Assembly (NCBI GenBank): GCA_963706885.1
Contig: CAVPNX010000008.1
Location: forward strand, 124,001 to 188,000
Length of the DNA: 64,000 nt
Direction of reading: 5' to 3'
DNA from: Prado023 sp963706885
Lineage (GTDB): Bacteria > Actinomycetota > Actinomycetes > S36-B12 > CAIYMF01
Shown: piece by piece, positions 35,695-46,551 of the stretch
How positions within the stretch are numbered: position 1 is the stretch's first letter
How the letters are laid out: every line of letters starts with the position of its first letter
The notes under the pieces: model-generated
The model's input: only the letters and a program-made list of their open reading frames with translations
Told to the model about the DNA's origin: nothing
Databases searched by the model: none
Translations under genes and position numbers: made by a program

Positions 35695-37113
35695 TCAGGG
35701 TGTTGACCTGCCCGGCTCGTCGGGCGCGATCAGGGGGCCGACCATCCAGCGCGGGGCAGGACCGGTCGCCCGGCCGGTCGCCGCCCGCACCAGCTGGTCC
35801 TCGGCGATCCGGCGGGCCTCGGCCGCCGATCGGTGCAGCGCGACGATCGTGACCGGGCCCGGCGTGGAGTCCACCTGGACCGACGCGAGCCCCAGCCTGC
35901 GCTGCCACGGCCCCTGGGTGACTGAGACCGACTGGGTCCGCGCGTGTGCGATCACCGCGACCCGGCGGGTGAGGAACCCCCGGCGGGTCGCCAGGACGAG
36001 GTCGTCGTGGGCGACACCGAGGTTCGGGAACTGCCACCACGCCCGACGACGGGCGCGGTCCGGGGCCGGGAGGAACTCCATCGCACCCGGGTCCACGCCG
36101 GGCATCACGCGCGAGATGATCTGGCGGGCCACGTCGTGGGGGGCCACCGGCAGCAGGACGTGCTCCTGCTGGCCGTTCTCGTCGGACTGCAGCCCGGCCA
36201 CGTTCAGCGACACCCGCACCCAGCCCTTGCGCCGCCAGAGCAGGGGCTCGGAGATCTCGATGGCCTGCACCCGTCCCGGGGGGACGGTCTGGCTCTGCAC
36301 GTTGATCAGGCCATGGCGCAGGCGCAGCCCGTCGGGGGAGTCGGCCACGGTGAATCCGAAGAACCGGCCGAACTGGCCGAAGAGCGCGAACACCGGCAGG
36401 CCGCCGGTCACCAGCAGGAGCAGCAGCCCGGATGGGCCCTCGGTGGCCGTGATCGAAAGCACCACGAGCAGGGTGACTCCGACGATGATCACGGTCTCGC
36501 TGCGCAACAGCAGGCTGACGACCAGGTCACCGGTCGGCACCGTGGCAAGGACGGCCTCGGGCGCCTCCCCCACGTCCGGGGACATCCCGGCAGCGCGGGC
36601 GATGATCTCGGCACGCAGCGCGTTGGCCTCCGCGTCGGAGAGGTAGGACAGCAGGACCCGTGAGTCCCCACCGCCGGCCACCTCGATGCGCACCTGGGAC
36701 AACCCGACAACCCGGCCGAGCAGGGGCCGGGTCGTGTCCACGCTCTGCAGCCGTGACAGGGTCACCCGGCGCTCGTTGCGCTGCAGCACCCCGGAGTCGA
36801 GCCGGAAGTCGCCGGACTCGTCGAAGAAGAACTCGGTGCGGGTCCACGCCAGGTAGTTGAAGCCAAGGGCGATCAGCAGCAGGAGCGTGAATGCCCCGAA
36901 CACGAGCGACAGGCCCAGGAGCCCGCCCACCTCGGAGGCGATCTGGCGCAGGTTCCCGGACCCGAACACGACGAAGACGCCGACCAGGATGCCCAGGGAC
37001 CGCACGGAGGCCACCAGTGGGGTCAGCGGATGGGTCCGCCGACGTGGCGTGCTCAGGACCGGGACGGACACCTCCGGGCCCTGCGGGTCGTCGGCCCCGG
37101 GGGGTTGACTCAC
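35695..37113 (-). CDS. bacterial PH-domain membrane protein, YdbT-like
   Basis: A 472-residue protein with three YdbS/YdbT-type bacterial pleckstrin-homology (DUF304) units alternating with hydrophobic hairpins: helices near 35-80 (LGILVGVFVVFGSGNLRQI...) and 215-255 (VGVTLLVVLSITATEG..GLPVFALFG). RVTLSRLQSVDTTRPLLGRV is a typical PH-unit strand. Start GTG 37113 overlaps the stop of the smaller PH protein (GTGA). In Bacillus the YdbS/YdbT pair confers resistance to an antimicrobial lipopeptide; function here is unknown. Confidence 0.82.
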   Translation of the reverse strand: MSQPPGADDPQGPEVSVPVLSTPRRRTHPLTPLVASVRSLGILVGVFVVFGSGNLRQIASEVGGLLGLSLVFGAFTLLLLIALGFNYLAWTRTEFFFDESGDFRLDSGVLQRNERRVTLSRLQSVDTTRPLLGRVVGLSQVRIEVAGGGDSRVLLSYLSDAEANALRAEIIARAAGMSPDVGEAPEAVLATVPTGDLVVSLLLRSETVIIVGVTLLVVLSITATEGPSGLLLLLVTGGLPVFALFGQFGRFFGFTVADSPDGLRLRHGLINVQSQTVPPGRVQAIEISEPLLWRRKGWVRVSLNVAGLQSDENGQQEHVLLPVAPHDVARQIISRVMPGVDPGAMEFLPAPDRARRRAWWQFPNLGVAHDDLVLATRRGFLTRRVAVIAHARTQSVSVTQGPWQRRLGLASVQVDSTPGPVTIVALHRSAAEARRIAEDQLVRAATGRATGPAPRWMVGPLIAPDEPGRSTP

Positions 37114-37616
37114 AGCCCAGCGCTCCGCTGCTCGCCGCGCGCAGCGAGCCGGTCACGCAGGCCCGACGCCTCGGCCGGCGGCAACCCGGGGATCGTGGCG
37201 TTGGTGGTGGCAGCGGCAGTGTGCAGCTGCACGGTGGCGACTCCCAGGCGCCGGTCCAGCGGGCCGGCCGTGATGTCCACGAGCTGCATCCGGCCGTACG
37301 GCACGACCACGAGCCGGCGGAACATGATCCCGCTGGTGACCAGCAGGTCGTCGGCGCGCTCGGCGTAGCCGAAGGACCGCACGCGCCGGCCGATGAGCCA
37401 CCACATCCAGATCAATGCGACGAGCCAGACGCCCGACAGGGCCAGCGCCACGGGCCGTGCCTCAGGTACGAGGCCAAGCAGGACCAGGCCGACCAGCAGC
37501 ATCCCCATGACCAGCACCATGGTGATCCGCCGGGCGGTGGCCAGCCGGGGGGACACGGGGTTCCAGGCCTCACCGGGAGGGGCGAAGGCGTCGTCGACGG
37601 ACAGGGACTCGGTCAT
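37110..37616 (-). CDS. bacterial PH-domain membrane protein, YdbS-like
   Basis: A 168-residue partner of the YdbT-like gene: two transmembrane segments at about 33-55 and 58-75 followed by one DUF304 PH unit with VTSGIMFRRLVVVPYGRMQ and VDITAGPLDRRLGVATVQLH. Start ATG 37616 has a leaderless promoter that lies back to back with that of the NuoD-like gene. Translational coupling with the next gene suggests a hetero-oligomer. Confidence 0.85.
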   Translation of the reverse strand: MTESLSVDDAFAPPGEAWNPVSPRLATARRITMVLVMGMLLVGLVLLGLVPEARPVALALSGVWLVALIWMWWLIGRRVRSFGYAERADDLLVTSGIMFRRLVVVPYGRMQLVDITAGPLDRRLGVATVQLHTAAATTNATIPGLPPAEASGLRDRLAARGEQRSAGL

Positions 37617-37622
37617 GCGGCC

Positions 37623-37628
37623 AGCGTA
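37623..37628 (-). promoter_or_regulatory. leaderless -10 box for ydbS-like gene
   Basis: TACGCT on the minus strand, 6 nt (GGCCGC), then ATG 37616. Only 11 nt separate it from the opposing box at 37640. Confidence 0.6.
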
Positions 37629-37639
37629 GGCCAGCGGCG

Positions 37640-37645
37640 TAGGGT
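37640..37645 (+). promoter_or_regulatory. leaderless -10 box for NuoD-like gene
   Basis: TAGGGT, 6 nt (TGGCGG), then GTG 37652. Confidence 0.6.
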
Positions 37646-37651
37646 TGGCGG

Positions 37652-38800
37652 GTGCGCGCTCAGCAAGGGGCTGGAGTACGGCGGGTGGTCGACGTCGCGC
37701 GCCTGCCCGGGGACATCCCGTTGGGCCCGGACCACCCCACCCTCGACGGCCTGCCCACGATCCAGGTGGTGGCCGAGTCCGGGGTGGTCGGCGCCGCGGA
37801 GTGGATCCCGGGCACGGTGCACCGCGGTGCCGAGAAGCTCTTCGAGTCCCGTGACTACCGCCAGATCCTCATGCTGGTCGACCGGCATGACTGGCTGTCC
37901 GCCTTCTGCTCGGAGGTGGGAGTGGCGGTGGGGGTTGAGCGGGCCCTGGGGCTGACCCCGCCGCAGCGCGCCCAGCACCTGCGGATCCTGCTGTGCGAGC
38001 TGACCCGGATCGCCCACCACCTGGCCTTCCTGGCTCCCCTCCCCGGCGATCTGCCGCAGGAGTGGCGCGCCCGGGCGTGGCAGTGGCGCGACGAGGTCCT
38101 GGACCTGATCGAGGCGGCGACCGGGCACCGCGTGCACCCGATGTTCTGCCAGGTGGGCGGGGTCCGTGCCGATGTGGATCCGCAGTGGGTCGCCCGCGTG
38201 GCTGCCGCGGCTGCCGCCTGGTCGGCCCCAACGCCGTCAGCCGCCCTCGCCACGCTCGACGGCCCGGAGCTGGCCACGCTGCTGGAGTCCTCGTACGCGG
38301 GTGTCGCGCCGCTGAGCACCGAGGTGGCCCTGGGGTTCGGGGTCTCGGGACCCGTCGCCCGCGCCAGCGGCATCGACCTCGACCTGCGCCGCGACGACCC
38401 GTACCTGCCCTACCCGCCGTTCGCGGTCCCGACGGCCACCGCGGGCGACGCCCGGGCACGGGTCCGGCTGCTCGTCGAGGAGCTCGCCCCCAGCATCGGC
38501 CTGGTGGCGTGGGCCGCCGAGCAGCTCGCCGGCTCGACCGGGGACCCGGTGGCGGTGCGACTGCCGAAGGTCGTGCGCGTCCCGGAGGGCTCGAGCTACA
38601 CCTGGACCGAGAACCCGACGGGGATCAACGGCTACCTGCTGGTGTCGCGCAACGACCGGACGCCCTGGCGGCTCAAGCTGCGCTCGGCAGGCTTCGGCAA
38701 CGCCGCGGCACTGGGCCGGGCCCTCGAGGGCACCGCCGAGGTCGACCTCCCGGCCGCGGTAGCCAGCTTCCTGTTGGTCTGCGGGGACGTGGACCGCTGA
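37652..38800 (+). CDS. stand-alone NuoD-like (complex I 49-kDa subunit) protein
   Basis: A 382-residue protein with the fold of NADH-quinone oxidoreductase subunit D / NiFe-hydrogenase large subunit: HRGAEKLFESRDYRQILMLV near the start, ELTRIAHHLAFL, HPMFCQVGGVRADV, and the diagnostic C-terminus LLVCGDVDR (compare FGEVDR in NuoD). It is somewhat short, and no other nuo gene is nearby. Such orphans may be recruited to other membrane complexes. Redox role is not established; quinone-site residues cannot be judged by eye. Confidence 0.82.
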   Translation: MRAQQGAGVRRVVDVARLPGDIPLGPDHPTLDGLPTIQVVAESGVVGAAEWIPGTVHRGAEKLFESRDYRQILMLVDRHDWLSAFCSEVGVAVGVERALGLTPPQRAQHLRILLCELTRIAHHLAFLAPLPGDLPQEWRARAWQWRDEVLDLIEAATGHRVHPMFCQVGGVRADVDPQWVARVAAAAAAWSAPTPSAALATLDGPELATLLESSYAGVAPLSTEVALGFGVSGPVARASGIDLDLRRDDPYLPYPPFAVPTATAGDARARVRLLVEELAPSIGLVAWAAEQLAGSTGDPVAVRLPKVVRVPEGSSYTWTENPTGINGYLLVSRNDRTPWRLKLRSAGFGNAAALGRALEGTAEVDLPAAVASFLLVCGDVDR

Positions 38801-38837
38801 GGACACGTCAGGACGTCCCGCCACCTGCGCGGGCGGA

Positions 38838-39146
38838 TCAGCGCTCGGGGTGCTCGCGCAGGTAGGTCGCGAACACGGCGACGAACAGCGGCTCGAGCTC
38901 TCCGACCCCGGTCCGGCTGAACGCCTGCTTGGCGGCCTCGATCGTCTCGATGAACGACCCCGCCGTCTCCCCGAGCGACCCGCCCTCGTCGGCAGTGGCG
39001 GTCAGCGCCGGCGTGTGGGCCATCAGGTCGATGAAGAACTGCAGGTCGTGGTACTGGCGGGCACGCTCGAACGCAGCGTCACGCAGGTCCTCGTAGGGCC
39101 ATTCCTCGTAGGGCAGGTCAGGGTGCGCGGCGGCATGGTCGCTCAT
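38838..39146 (-). CDS. small acidic conserved hypothetical protein
   Basis: A 102-residue acidic protein (PYEEWPYEDLRDAAFERARQ, then FFIDLMAHTPALTATADEGG and a predicted helix FIETIEAAKQAFSRTG). I do not recognise the family. No signal peptide, membrane segment or metal motif. The start at ATG 39146 is supported by a leaderless box; the long extra frame upstream shadows the DUF3180 gene. Convergent with the NuoD-like gene, 38 nt away. Confidence 0.65.
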   Translation of the reverse strand: MSDHAAAHPDLPYEEWPYEDLRDAAFERARQYHDLQFFIDLMAHTPALTATADEGGSLGETAGSFIETIEAAKQAFSRTGVGELEPLFVAVFATYLREHPER

Positions 39147-39153
39147 GGCCGAC

Positions 39154-39159
39154 AGGCTA
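39154..39159 (-). promoter_or_regulatory. leaderless -10 box for small hypothetical gene
   Basis: TAGCCT on the minus strand, 7 nt, then ATG 39146. Confidence 0.55.
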
Positions 39160-39205
39160 GTCCACGGGATCGGCGATGAGGTCACGCGGCACCGGCCGCG
39201 GCCCC

Positions 39206-39706
39206 TCAGGAGGCCGCGCCGGCCGGACCCTGTTCGACGCCCCGGGCACCGGCCTCGTCGTTGTCCTCGGGCAGCCGGCAGTTGTGCTCGAGCCACAGCG
39301 ACAGCACGGCCAGGACGAAGCCGCCGAGCGCGGCCAGGGCGGAGGCCAGCAGCCGTTCCCGGCCAGCCGCGACGGCCGTCTCCTGCAGCAGCCGCAGGGC
39401 GATCCCGCCGTACAAGCCGAACACCACCGCACCGACTCGCGACCCCGCCAGGGCCAGGGCCGTGGTGCGTGCAGCCATCAGCGGTGTCATCCGCGGGGCA
39501 CCGGGCTTCGGGTGCAGGCGACGGCGCGCAGCGACCGTCCACGCCCCGACGAAGGCGGCCACCACCCAGATGACCGCGACCGCCATCCACGGCACCACTG
39601 GGAGCCGGCCGCTGCTGTCCACCCAGTCCGCGAAGCCCCAGCCGAGCAGGGCGGCGATCCCGGCGATCCCGAACAGGGTGGCGATCGACGTGGGCTTCAC
39701 CTCCAC
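39206..39706 (-). CDS. DUF3180 membrane protein
   Basis: A 166-residue integral membrane protein with four predicted helices at about 9-28, 38-60, 84-103 and 117-139, of the actinobacterial DUF3180 family that nearly always follows folK (Rv3605c position). Start GTG 39706 has GAGGGGG 7 nt upstream; an in-frame GTG at 39700 would give a 4-nt overlap with the folK stop. Role unknown. Last gene of the fol operon. Confidence 0.8.
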   Translation of the reverse strand: MEVKPTSIATLFGIAGIAALLGWGFADWVDSSGRLPVVPWMAVAVIWVVAAFVGAWTVAARRRLHPKPGAPRMTPLMAARTTALALAGSRVGAVVFGLYGGIALRLLQETAVAAGRERLLASALAALGGFVLAVLSLWLEHNCRLPEDNDEAGARGVEQGPAGAAS

Positions 39707-40206
39707 CAGTCCACCCCCTCGTCGAGCTCGACCTGCTGGTCGGTGACCGCCGTCGCCCAGTCGGCGACCGTGCGGGCGGGGAGGCCAGCGGGGGCCAGGA
39801 CATACCCCGGATCCACCTCGGCCCACGGCGCCAGGACGAATCGGCGTTCGTGGGCGCGCGGATGCGGGAGGGTCAGCAGCGGGTCGTCGCTGACCACGTC
39901 GTCGACGACCAGCAGGTCGACGTCCAGGGTCCGTGGACCCCACCGGACATCGCGGACCCGGCCTGCGGCGTCCTCCAGCGAGAGGGCGAGGCCCAGGAGG
40001 CCCCAGGGGTCCAGGGATGTGTCCACCACAACCACGGCATTCAGGTAGTCCGGCTGTTCCGGGCCTCCCACGGCAGCAGTGCGCCAGAGGCTGGACACGG
40101 CGACCACCTGGGTCGATGGGTCCGCCGTGAGCCCGGCGAGCGCGCCGCGCAGCGCCTGGCGGGGATGCCCCAGGTTCGCGCCCAGGGCGAGGACGGCCCG
40201 GGTCAT
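39697..40206 (-). CDS. folK: 2-amino-4-hydroxy-6-hydroxymethyldihydropteridine pyrophosphokinase
   Basis: HPPK, 169 residues, transfers pyrophosphate from ATP to the pterin before FolP. LALGANLGHPRQAL at the N-terminus, PDYLNAVVVVDT, and the signature RDVRWGPRTLDVDLL with the metal-binding Asp pair. ATG overlaps the folB stop (ATGA). Confidence 0.95.
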   Translation of the reverse strand: MTRAVLALGANLGHPRQALRGALAGLTADPSTQVVAVSSLWRTAAVGGPEQPDYLNAVVVVDTSLDPWGLLGLALSLEDAAGRVRDVRWGPRTLDVDLLVVDDVVSDDPLLTLPHPRAHERRFVLAPWAEVDPGYVLAPAGLPARTVADWATAVTDQQVELDEGVDWWR

Positions 40207-40587
40207 CGCGCCCTCGTGATGCGCACCGCGACGTCGTCGAAGGGAACGGGGATGGGCGCCTGCGGCTTGTGGACGGTGACGGTCACGGCGCGCACGTAGT
40301 CGAAGTCCAGGCAGCGCTCGGCGATGGTCACCGCCAGCTTCTCGATCAGGTTCACCGGGGGGCCCTCGATGACCGCGACCACCGCCTGGGCGACTGCGCC
40401 GTAGTCGACGGTGTGCAGAAGGTTGTCGGACTTGGCCGCCTTCGAGATCGACATCACCCCGAGGACGACGTCGACGCGGAACTCCTGGCCGTCCTGGCGC
40501 TCGTGGTCGAACACGCCGTGGAAACCGCGGGCGCGTCACACCCGTGAGGATGATCCGGTCGAGGTCACGGCTGAAGGTGTCGGTCAT
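40203..40587 (-). CDS. folB: dihydroneopterin aldolase (single frameshift)
   Basis: Small pterin aldolase of the folate pathway, about 127 residues after correction. N-terminus MTDTFSRDLDRIILTGV and remainder GFHGVFDHERQDGQEFRVDV through ITRAR are in different frames; one extra base near 40535 (in GCGCCCGCGG on the minus strand) explains it and restores TARGFHGVFDHE. Catalytic Glu is in HERQDGQEF and Lys in NLIEKLAV. 4-nt overlaps on both sides with folP and folK argue that the gene is functional. Confidence 0.88.
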
Positions 40588-41507
40588 GGGTGCTCCCCCT
40601 CCGGGTTCCTGGACACAGCAGCGTTCGGGTCGGGCCGCCCGGCGGAGCCTGGGTCGACCTGCCCAGCGGCACGCCACGCCCCGGCCACAGCGATGGCGTC
40701 CCGTGAGCCACGCACGTCGTGGACCCGCACGGCCCACGCCCCGTTCGCGGCGGCCAGGGCGGTGATGGCATCCGTGGCGGCGTCACGATCCGCCACGGGC
40801 CGCGGGTGACCGGGCGTGCCGAGGAGCTCCCCGAGGAATCGCTTGCGGCTGGCGCCGATCAGCACCGGGTGGCCCAGCGCCGCGAGCCGCGGCAGGGCGG
40901 CCAGCAGCGCCCAGTTGTGCCCCGGCTCCTTGGCGAAGCCCAGGCCGGGATCGATGACCACACGAGCCGGATCGACCCCGGCAGCGGCCAGATCGGCGAG
41001 GCGATCCCCCAGCTCGGCGCACACCTCGCCGACCACGTCGGTGTAGGTGGCCAGGCGATCCATGTCCGTGGAGTGCCCACGCCAGTGCATCGCGACGTAC
41101 GGGACGTCCACGCCGGCGATCCACGCGTGCATGTCGGGATCCGCGAGCCCGCCCGAGACGTCGTTGACCAGGGCGGCACCGGCGCCGACCGCGGCCTGGG
41201 CGACCTCCGCGCGCATCGTGTCGATGCTGACGACCACCCCGTGTCCGACGAGCTTCTCGACCACGGGCAGCACCCGGCCCAGCTCCTCGTCGGCGGAGAT
41301 CCGGTGCGCACCGGGTCGGGTGGACTCACCCCCGACGTCGATGATGTCGGCCCCCGCAGCGGCCTGCTGCAGCGCGTGGGCCACGGCGATGTCCACGTCG
41401 ACGTAGCGACCCCCATCGGAGAAGGAGTCCGGGGTCACGTTGAGCACCGACATCACCAGGGGACGGCGCTCGCCGGCAAGGGAGTCGGGGAGCCCGCGCG
41501 GGTGCAT
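40584..41507 (-). CDS. folP: dihydropteroate synthase
   Basis: Joins p-aminobenzoate to the pterin pyrophosphate; target of sulfonamides. 307 residues. Signatures: NVTPDSFSDGGRYVD, VDVGGESTRPGA, VVIDPGLGFAKEPGHN and IGASRKRF. ATG 41507 is 2 nt after the folE stop; longer frames only shadow folE. Confidence 0.95.
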   Translation of the reverse strand: MHPRGLPDSLAGERRPLVMSVLNVTPDSFSDGGRYVDVDIAVAHALQQAAAGADIIDVGGESTRPGAHRISADEELGRVLPVVEKLVGHGVVVSIDTMRAEVAQAAVGAGAALVNDVSGGLADPDMHAWIAGVDVPYVAMHWRGHSTDMDRLATYTDVVGEVCAELGDRLADLAAAGVDPARVVIDPGLGFAKEPGHNWALLAALPRLAALGHPVLIGASRKRFLGELLGTPGHPRPVADRDAATDAITALAAANGAWAVRVHDVRGSRDAIAVAGAWRAAGQVDPGSAGRPDPNAAVSRNPEGEHP

Positions 41508-41509
41508 CC

Positions 41510-42120
41510 CTAGGCCTTCTGGATCAGCGACATGACCTCGGCCCGGGTCGCGGGCTCCCGCAGCGCGCCACGCACGGCGCTGGTCACGGTGCGCGCGCCC
41601 GGCTTGCGCACGCCCCGCATGGACATGCACAGGTGCTCGCACTCGATCACGACGATGACCCCCCGCGGCTGCAGGACGCGGACCATGGCGTCGGCGACCT
41701 GCGTGGTCAGCCGTTCCTGCACCTGGGGGCGCTTGGCGTAGACGTCGACGAGCCGGGCGATCTTGCTCAGCCCGGTGATCCGGCCGTCCCTGCTGGGGAT
41801 GTAGCCGACGTGGGCCACCCCGTGGAACGGCACGAGGTGGTGCTCGCAGGTGGAGTAGACCTCGATGTCCTTGATCAGGACCATCTCGTCATGGCCGATG
41901 TCGAAGGTCGTCGACAGGACGTCCTCGGGGACCTCACGCAGGCCGCGGAACACCTCGGCGTAGCTGCGGGCAACCCGGTCCGGGGTGTCGCGCAGCCCGT
42001 CCCGGTCGGGGTCCTCACCGATCGCGATGAGCAGCTCGCGGACCGCGGCGGACGCGCGTTCGAGGTCGATCGGCTCCGTGACCACGCCCGGGTCGACACC
42101 GTGGACCGGATCGATCCCGT

Positions 42121-42124
<4 letters not shown>
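41510..42124 (-). CDS. folE: GTP cyclohydrolase I
   Basis: First step of tetrahydrofolate synthesis, 204 residues. Zinc ligands in VYSTCEHHLVPFHG and the later Cys in IECEHLCMSMRG; GRITGLSKIARLVD and RPQVQERLTTQ are conserved. GTG 42124 overlaps the ftsH stop (GTGA). Confidence 0.96.
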
Positions 42125-44461
<2,337 letters not shown>

Positions 44462-44779
44462 CCTTGCCCGGGTGACCCCGACCGTCCCTCGGATCGTGCG
44501 TGCCGCCCCAGCCCGCACCAACCCGCCGGGCCGCGCGCCCGTGTGAAGAAACTACACCGATCCGCCGACACCGGCTCCCGCGGTTCGCGCTGGGCGTATG
44601 GCCTTACGGGATGCTGATGTTGGCAGGGACGAGGCCGTTGTCGTGCCTCCAGGTTCACCTCGGAGGGTGACGTGGGGTCGCCGTCGGGGCCCGACGTTCA
44701 CCCGTTCGGGTGGGCACAGCCGTGTCATTACGCCGTCTGGGTGAACGCAGCGTCACCGGTGCACCCGTTCGGCGCAGCC
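44462..44779. other. 318-nt intergenic region between hpt and ftsH
   Basis: No gene seen. It holds a possible -10 box TAGTTT for ftsH (44549-44554, minus strand), an 8-bp inverted repeat GTTCACCC (44696-44703) / GGGTGAAC (44739-44746), and a tight CACCC-GTTC-GGGTG hairpin at 44699-44712. The 9-mer CACCCGTTC recurs at 44762-44770. Confidence 0.5.
44549..44554 (-). promoter_or_regulatory. possible -10 box for ftsH
   Basis: TAGTTT on the minus strand in a locally AT-rich stretch; would give a leader of about 80 nt ending in AAGG just before ATG 44461. Confidence 0.35.
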
Positions 44780-45331
44780 TCAGCTGTAGACGTGCGGGGC
44801 CAAGGTGCCGATCTCGCGCAGGTTGCGGTACCGCTCGGCGTAGTCGAGCCCGTATCCGACGACGAACTCGTTGGGGATGTCGAAGCCGATGTACCGGGGC
44901 ACGAGGTCGACCTTGACGGCGTCAGGTTTGCGCAGCATCGTCAGCACCTCGACCGAGGCCGCCCCGCGCGCGGTGAGGTTGCGCATCAGCCAGGACAGGG
45001 TCAGCCCGGAGTCGATGATGTCCTCGACGATGAGGACGTGCCGGCCGGTGATGTCGGTGTCGAGGTCCTTGAGGATCCGCACGACGCCGGAGGACTTCGT
45101 CGACGATCCGTAGGACGACACGGCCATCCAGTCCATGTTCAGGTGGATGCTCATCGCCCTGGCCAGGTCGGCCATCACCATGACCGCGCCCTTGAGGACC
45201 CCGACGAGCAGGACGTCACGGCCTGCGTAGTCGATGTCCACCTCGGCGGCCATCTCGCGCAGGCGCGCCTGCAGCGTCTCCTCGTCGATGAGGACCTTCT
45301 CCAGGTCGTTGCCAATGTGTGCGGCGTCCAC
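44780..45331 (-). CDS. hpt: hypoxanthine(-guanine) phosphoribosyltransferase
   Basis: Purine salvage enzyme, 183 residues. PRPP-binding motif HVLIVEDIIDSGLTL, N-terminal LLVGVLKGAVMVMADL and the base-binding VPRYIGFDIPNEFVVGYGLD are all in place. GTG 45331 is 4 nt after the corrected tilS stop, so tilS and hpt are co-transcribed, the usual bacterial pairing. Confidence 0.95.
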   Translation of the reverse strand: MDAAHIGNDLEKVLIDEETLQARLREMAAEVDIDYAGRDVLLVGVLKGAVMVMADLARAMSIHLNMDWMAVSSYGSSTKSSGVVRILKDLDTDITGRHVLIVEDIIDSGLTLSWLMRNLTARGAASVEVLTMLRKPDAVKVDLVPRYIGFDIPNEFVVGYGLDYAERYRNLREIGTLAPHVYS

Positions 45332-45335
45332 GGGG

Positions 45336-46551
45336 TCAGACTCTCACAACCAGGGCCCCGGCCTCCCTGCGGGCACGCAGCCCCCCGGGCAGCGCAACCT
45401 CAGCGCGTGCCGAGGCCCCGGGTTCGAGCAGGCCAGCCACCGCACGGATGTGGCCGGCGGTCAGCGCACCGGTCGGGCACCCGGCCTCGACCAGGAGCCG
45501 GCGGACCACTCGGTGCACGATCGCCCGCGGAAGCGGCGACCCCGCGGAGGTGAGCGCAGCGACCGGCAGGGCAGGTGGGCCGGACGGGCGGGGACGGCCA
45601 GCTTCCGGGGCGGGGGCGGGCGTCTGCTCGGTGATCCGTGCAGGTTTCGCGATCCTCTAGCGTCACCAACCCACACGGATCACCGGGAGCCGGCCCCGGG
45701 CGTGGGGCCGGGGCTGGGGCCGCGGCAGGGGTGGCATCACCGCTCAGGGCGGGGCCGGGTGTGGCCGCGCCGTCCACGACCTGGGCCCACACCTGGTCGG
45801 CCCAGGCGTCCAGGGCGTCGGCGTCCTCGCGGGCCAGCGTGGCCGTGCGGGCCAGCGCCTCGACGATGCCGGGGCCCAGGGCCCCCTCGAGCATCGGCAG
45901 CACCTCGTGGCGGACCCGCACGCGGGCGAAGCCGGCGTCGTCGTTGTGCGGGTCGGACCACGGCTCGAGCCGGGGGTCGGCGGATGCCGTCTCCAGGGCC
46001 GCCGCAACCACCACGTCACGTGGCAGGTCGAGCAGCGGTCGGCGGTAGATCCCCGAGCGCTGGGCCATCCCCGCCAGGGATCGCGTGCCCGAGCCACGGG
46101 CGAGGCCGAGCAGCACGGTCTCGGCCTGGTCCTCGCGCGTGTGGCCGAGCAGGACCGCCGCCGCAGGAGGCACCCGGTGCCCGACGCCACGCGCCGCCGC
46201 GTCCAGCGCGGCGTACCGCGCCGCCCGCGCCGCAGCCTCGACACCGCCGGAGCCGGCACCGCGGGGGACGTCCACAGCGATCACCCGCGCTGAGCCAGCG
46301 CCCAGGATCCGGGCCTGTTCGGCGGCCCGTGCCGCCACCTGCGCGGACCCGGCCTGGAGCTGGTGGTCGACCACGACGGCCTCGCAGAGCAGCCCCAGCT
46401 CGTCGCCCACCACAACGGCGGCCGCGGTCAGCGCCAGCGAGTCGGCCCCCCCGCTGAGGGCGACGATGACCCGCTCCCCGGGTTCGAGGTCGGCCAGGCA
46501 CGCCCGGACCGCCGCGCGCACGGCAGCCCGCGGGGGCTGCGAGCCGGCCAT
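45336..46551 (-). CDS. tilS: tRNA(Ile)-lysidine synthetase (single frameshift)
   Basis: Modifies C34 of tRNA-Ile(CAU) to lysidine; about 404 residues after correction. N-type ATP pyrophosphatase P-loop ALSGGADSLAL; LLGHTREDQAETVLL; RPLLDLPRDVV. The frame is lost near 45655; one base less gives a C-terminus running ALTSAGSPLPRAIVHRVVRR to GALVVRV at 45336. ATG shares one base with the metalloprotease stop (TGATG). Essential in most bacteria, so the break is probably a sequence error. Confidence 0.88.
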
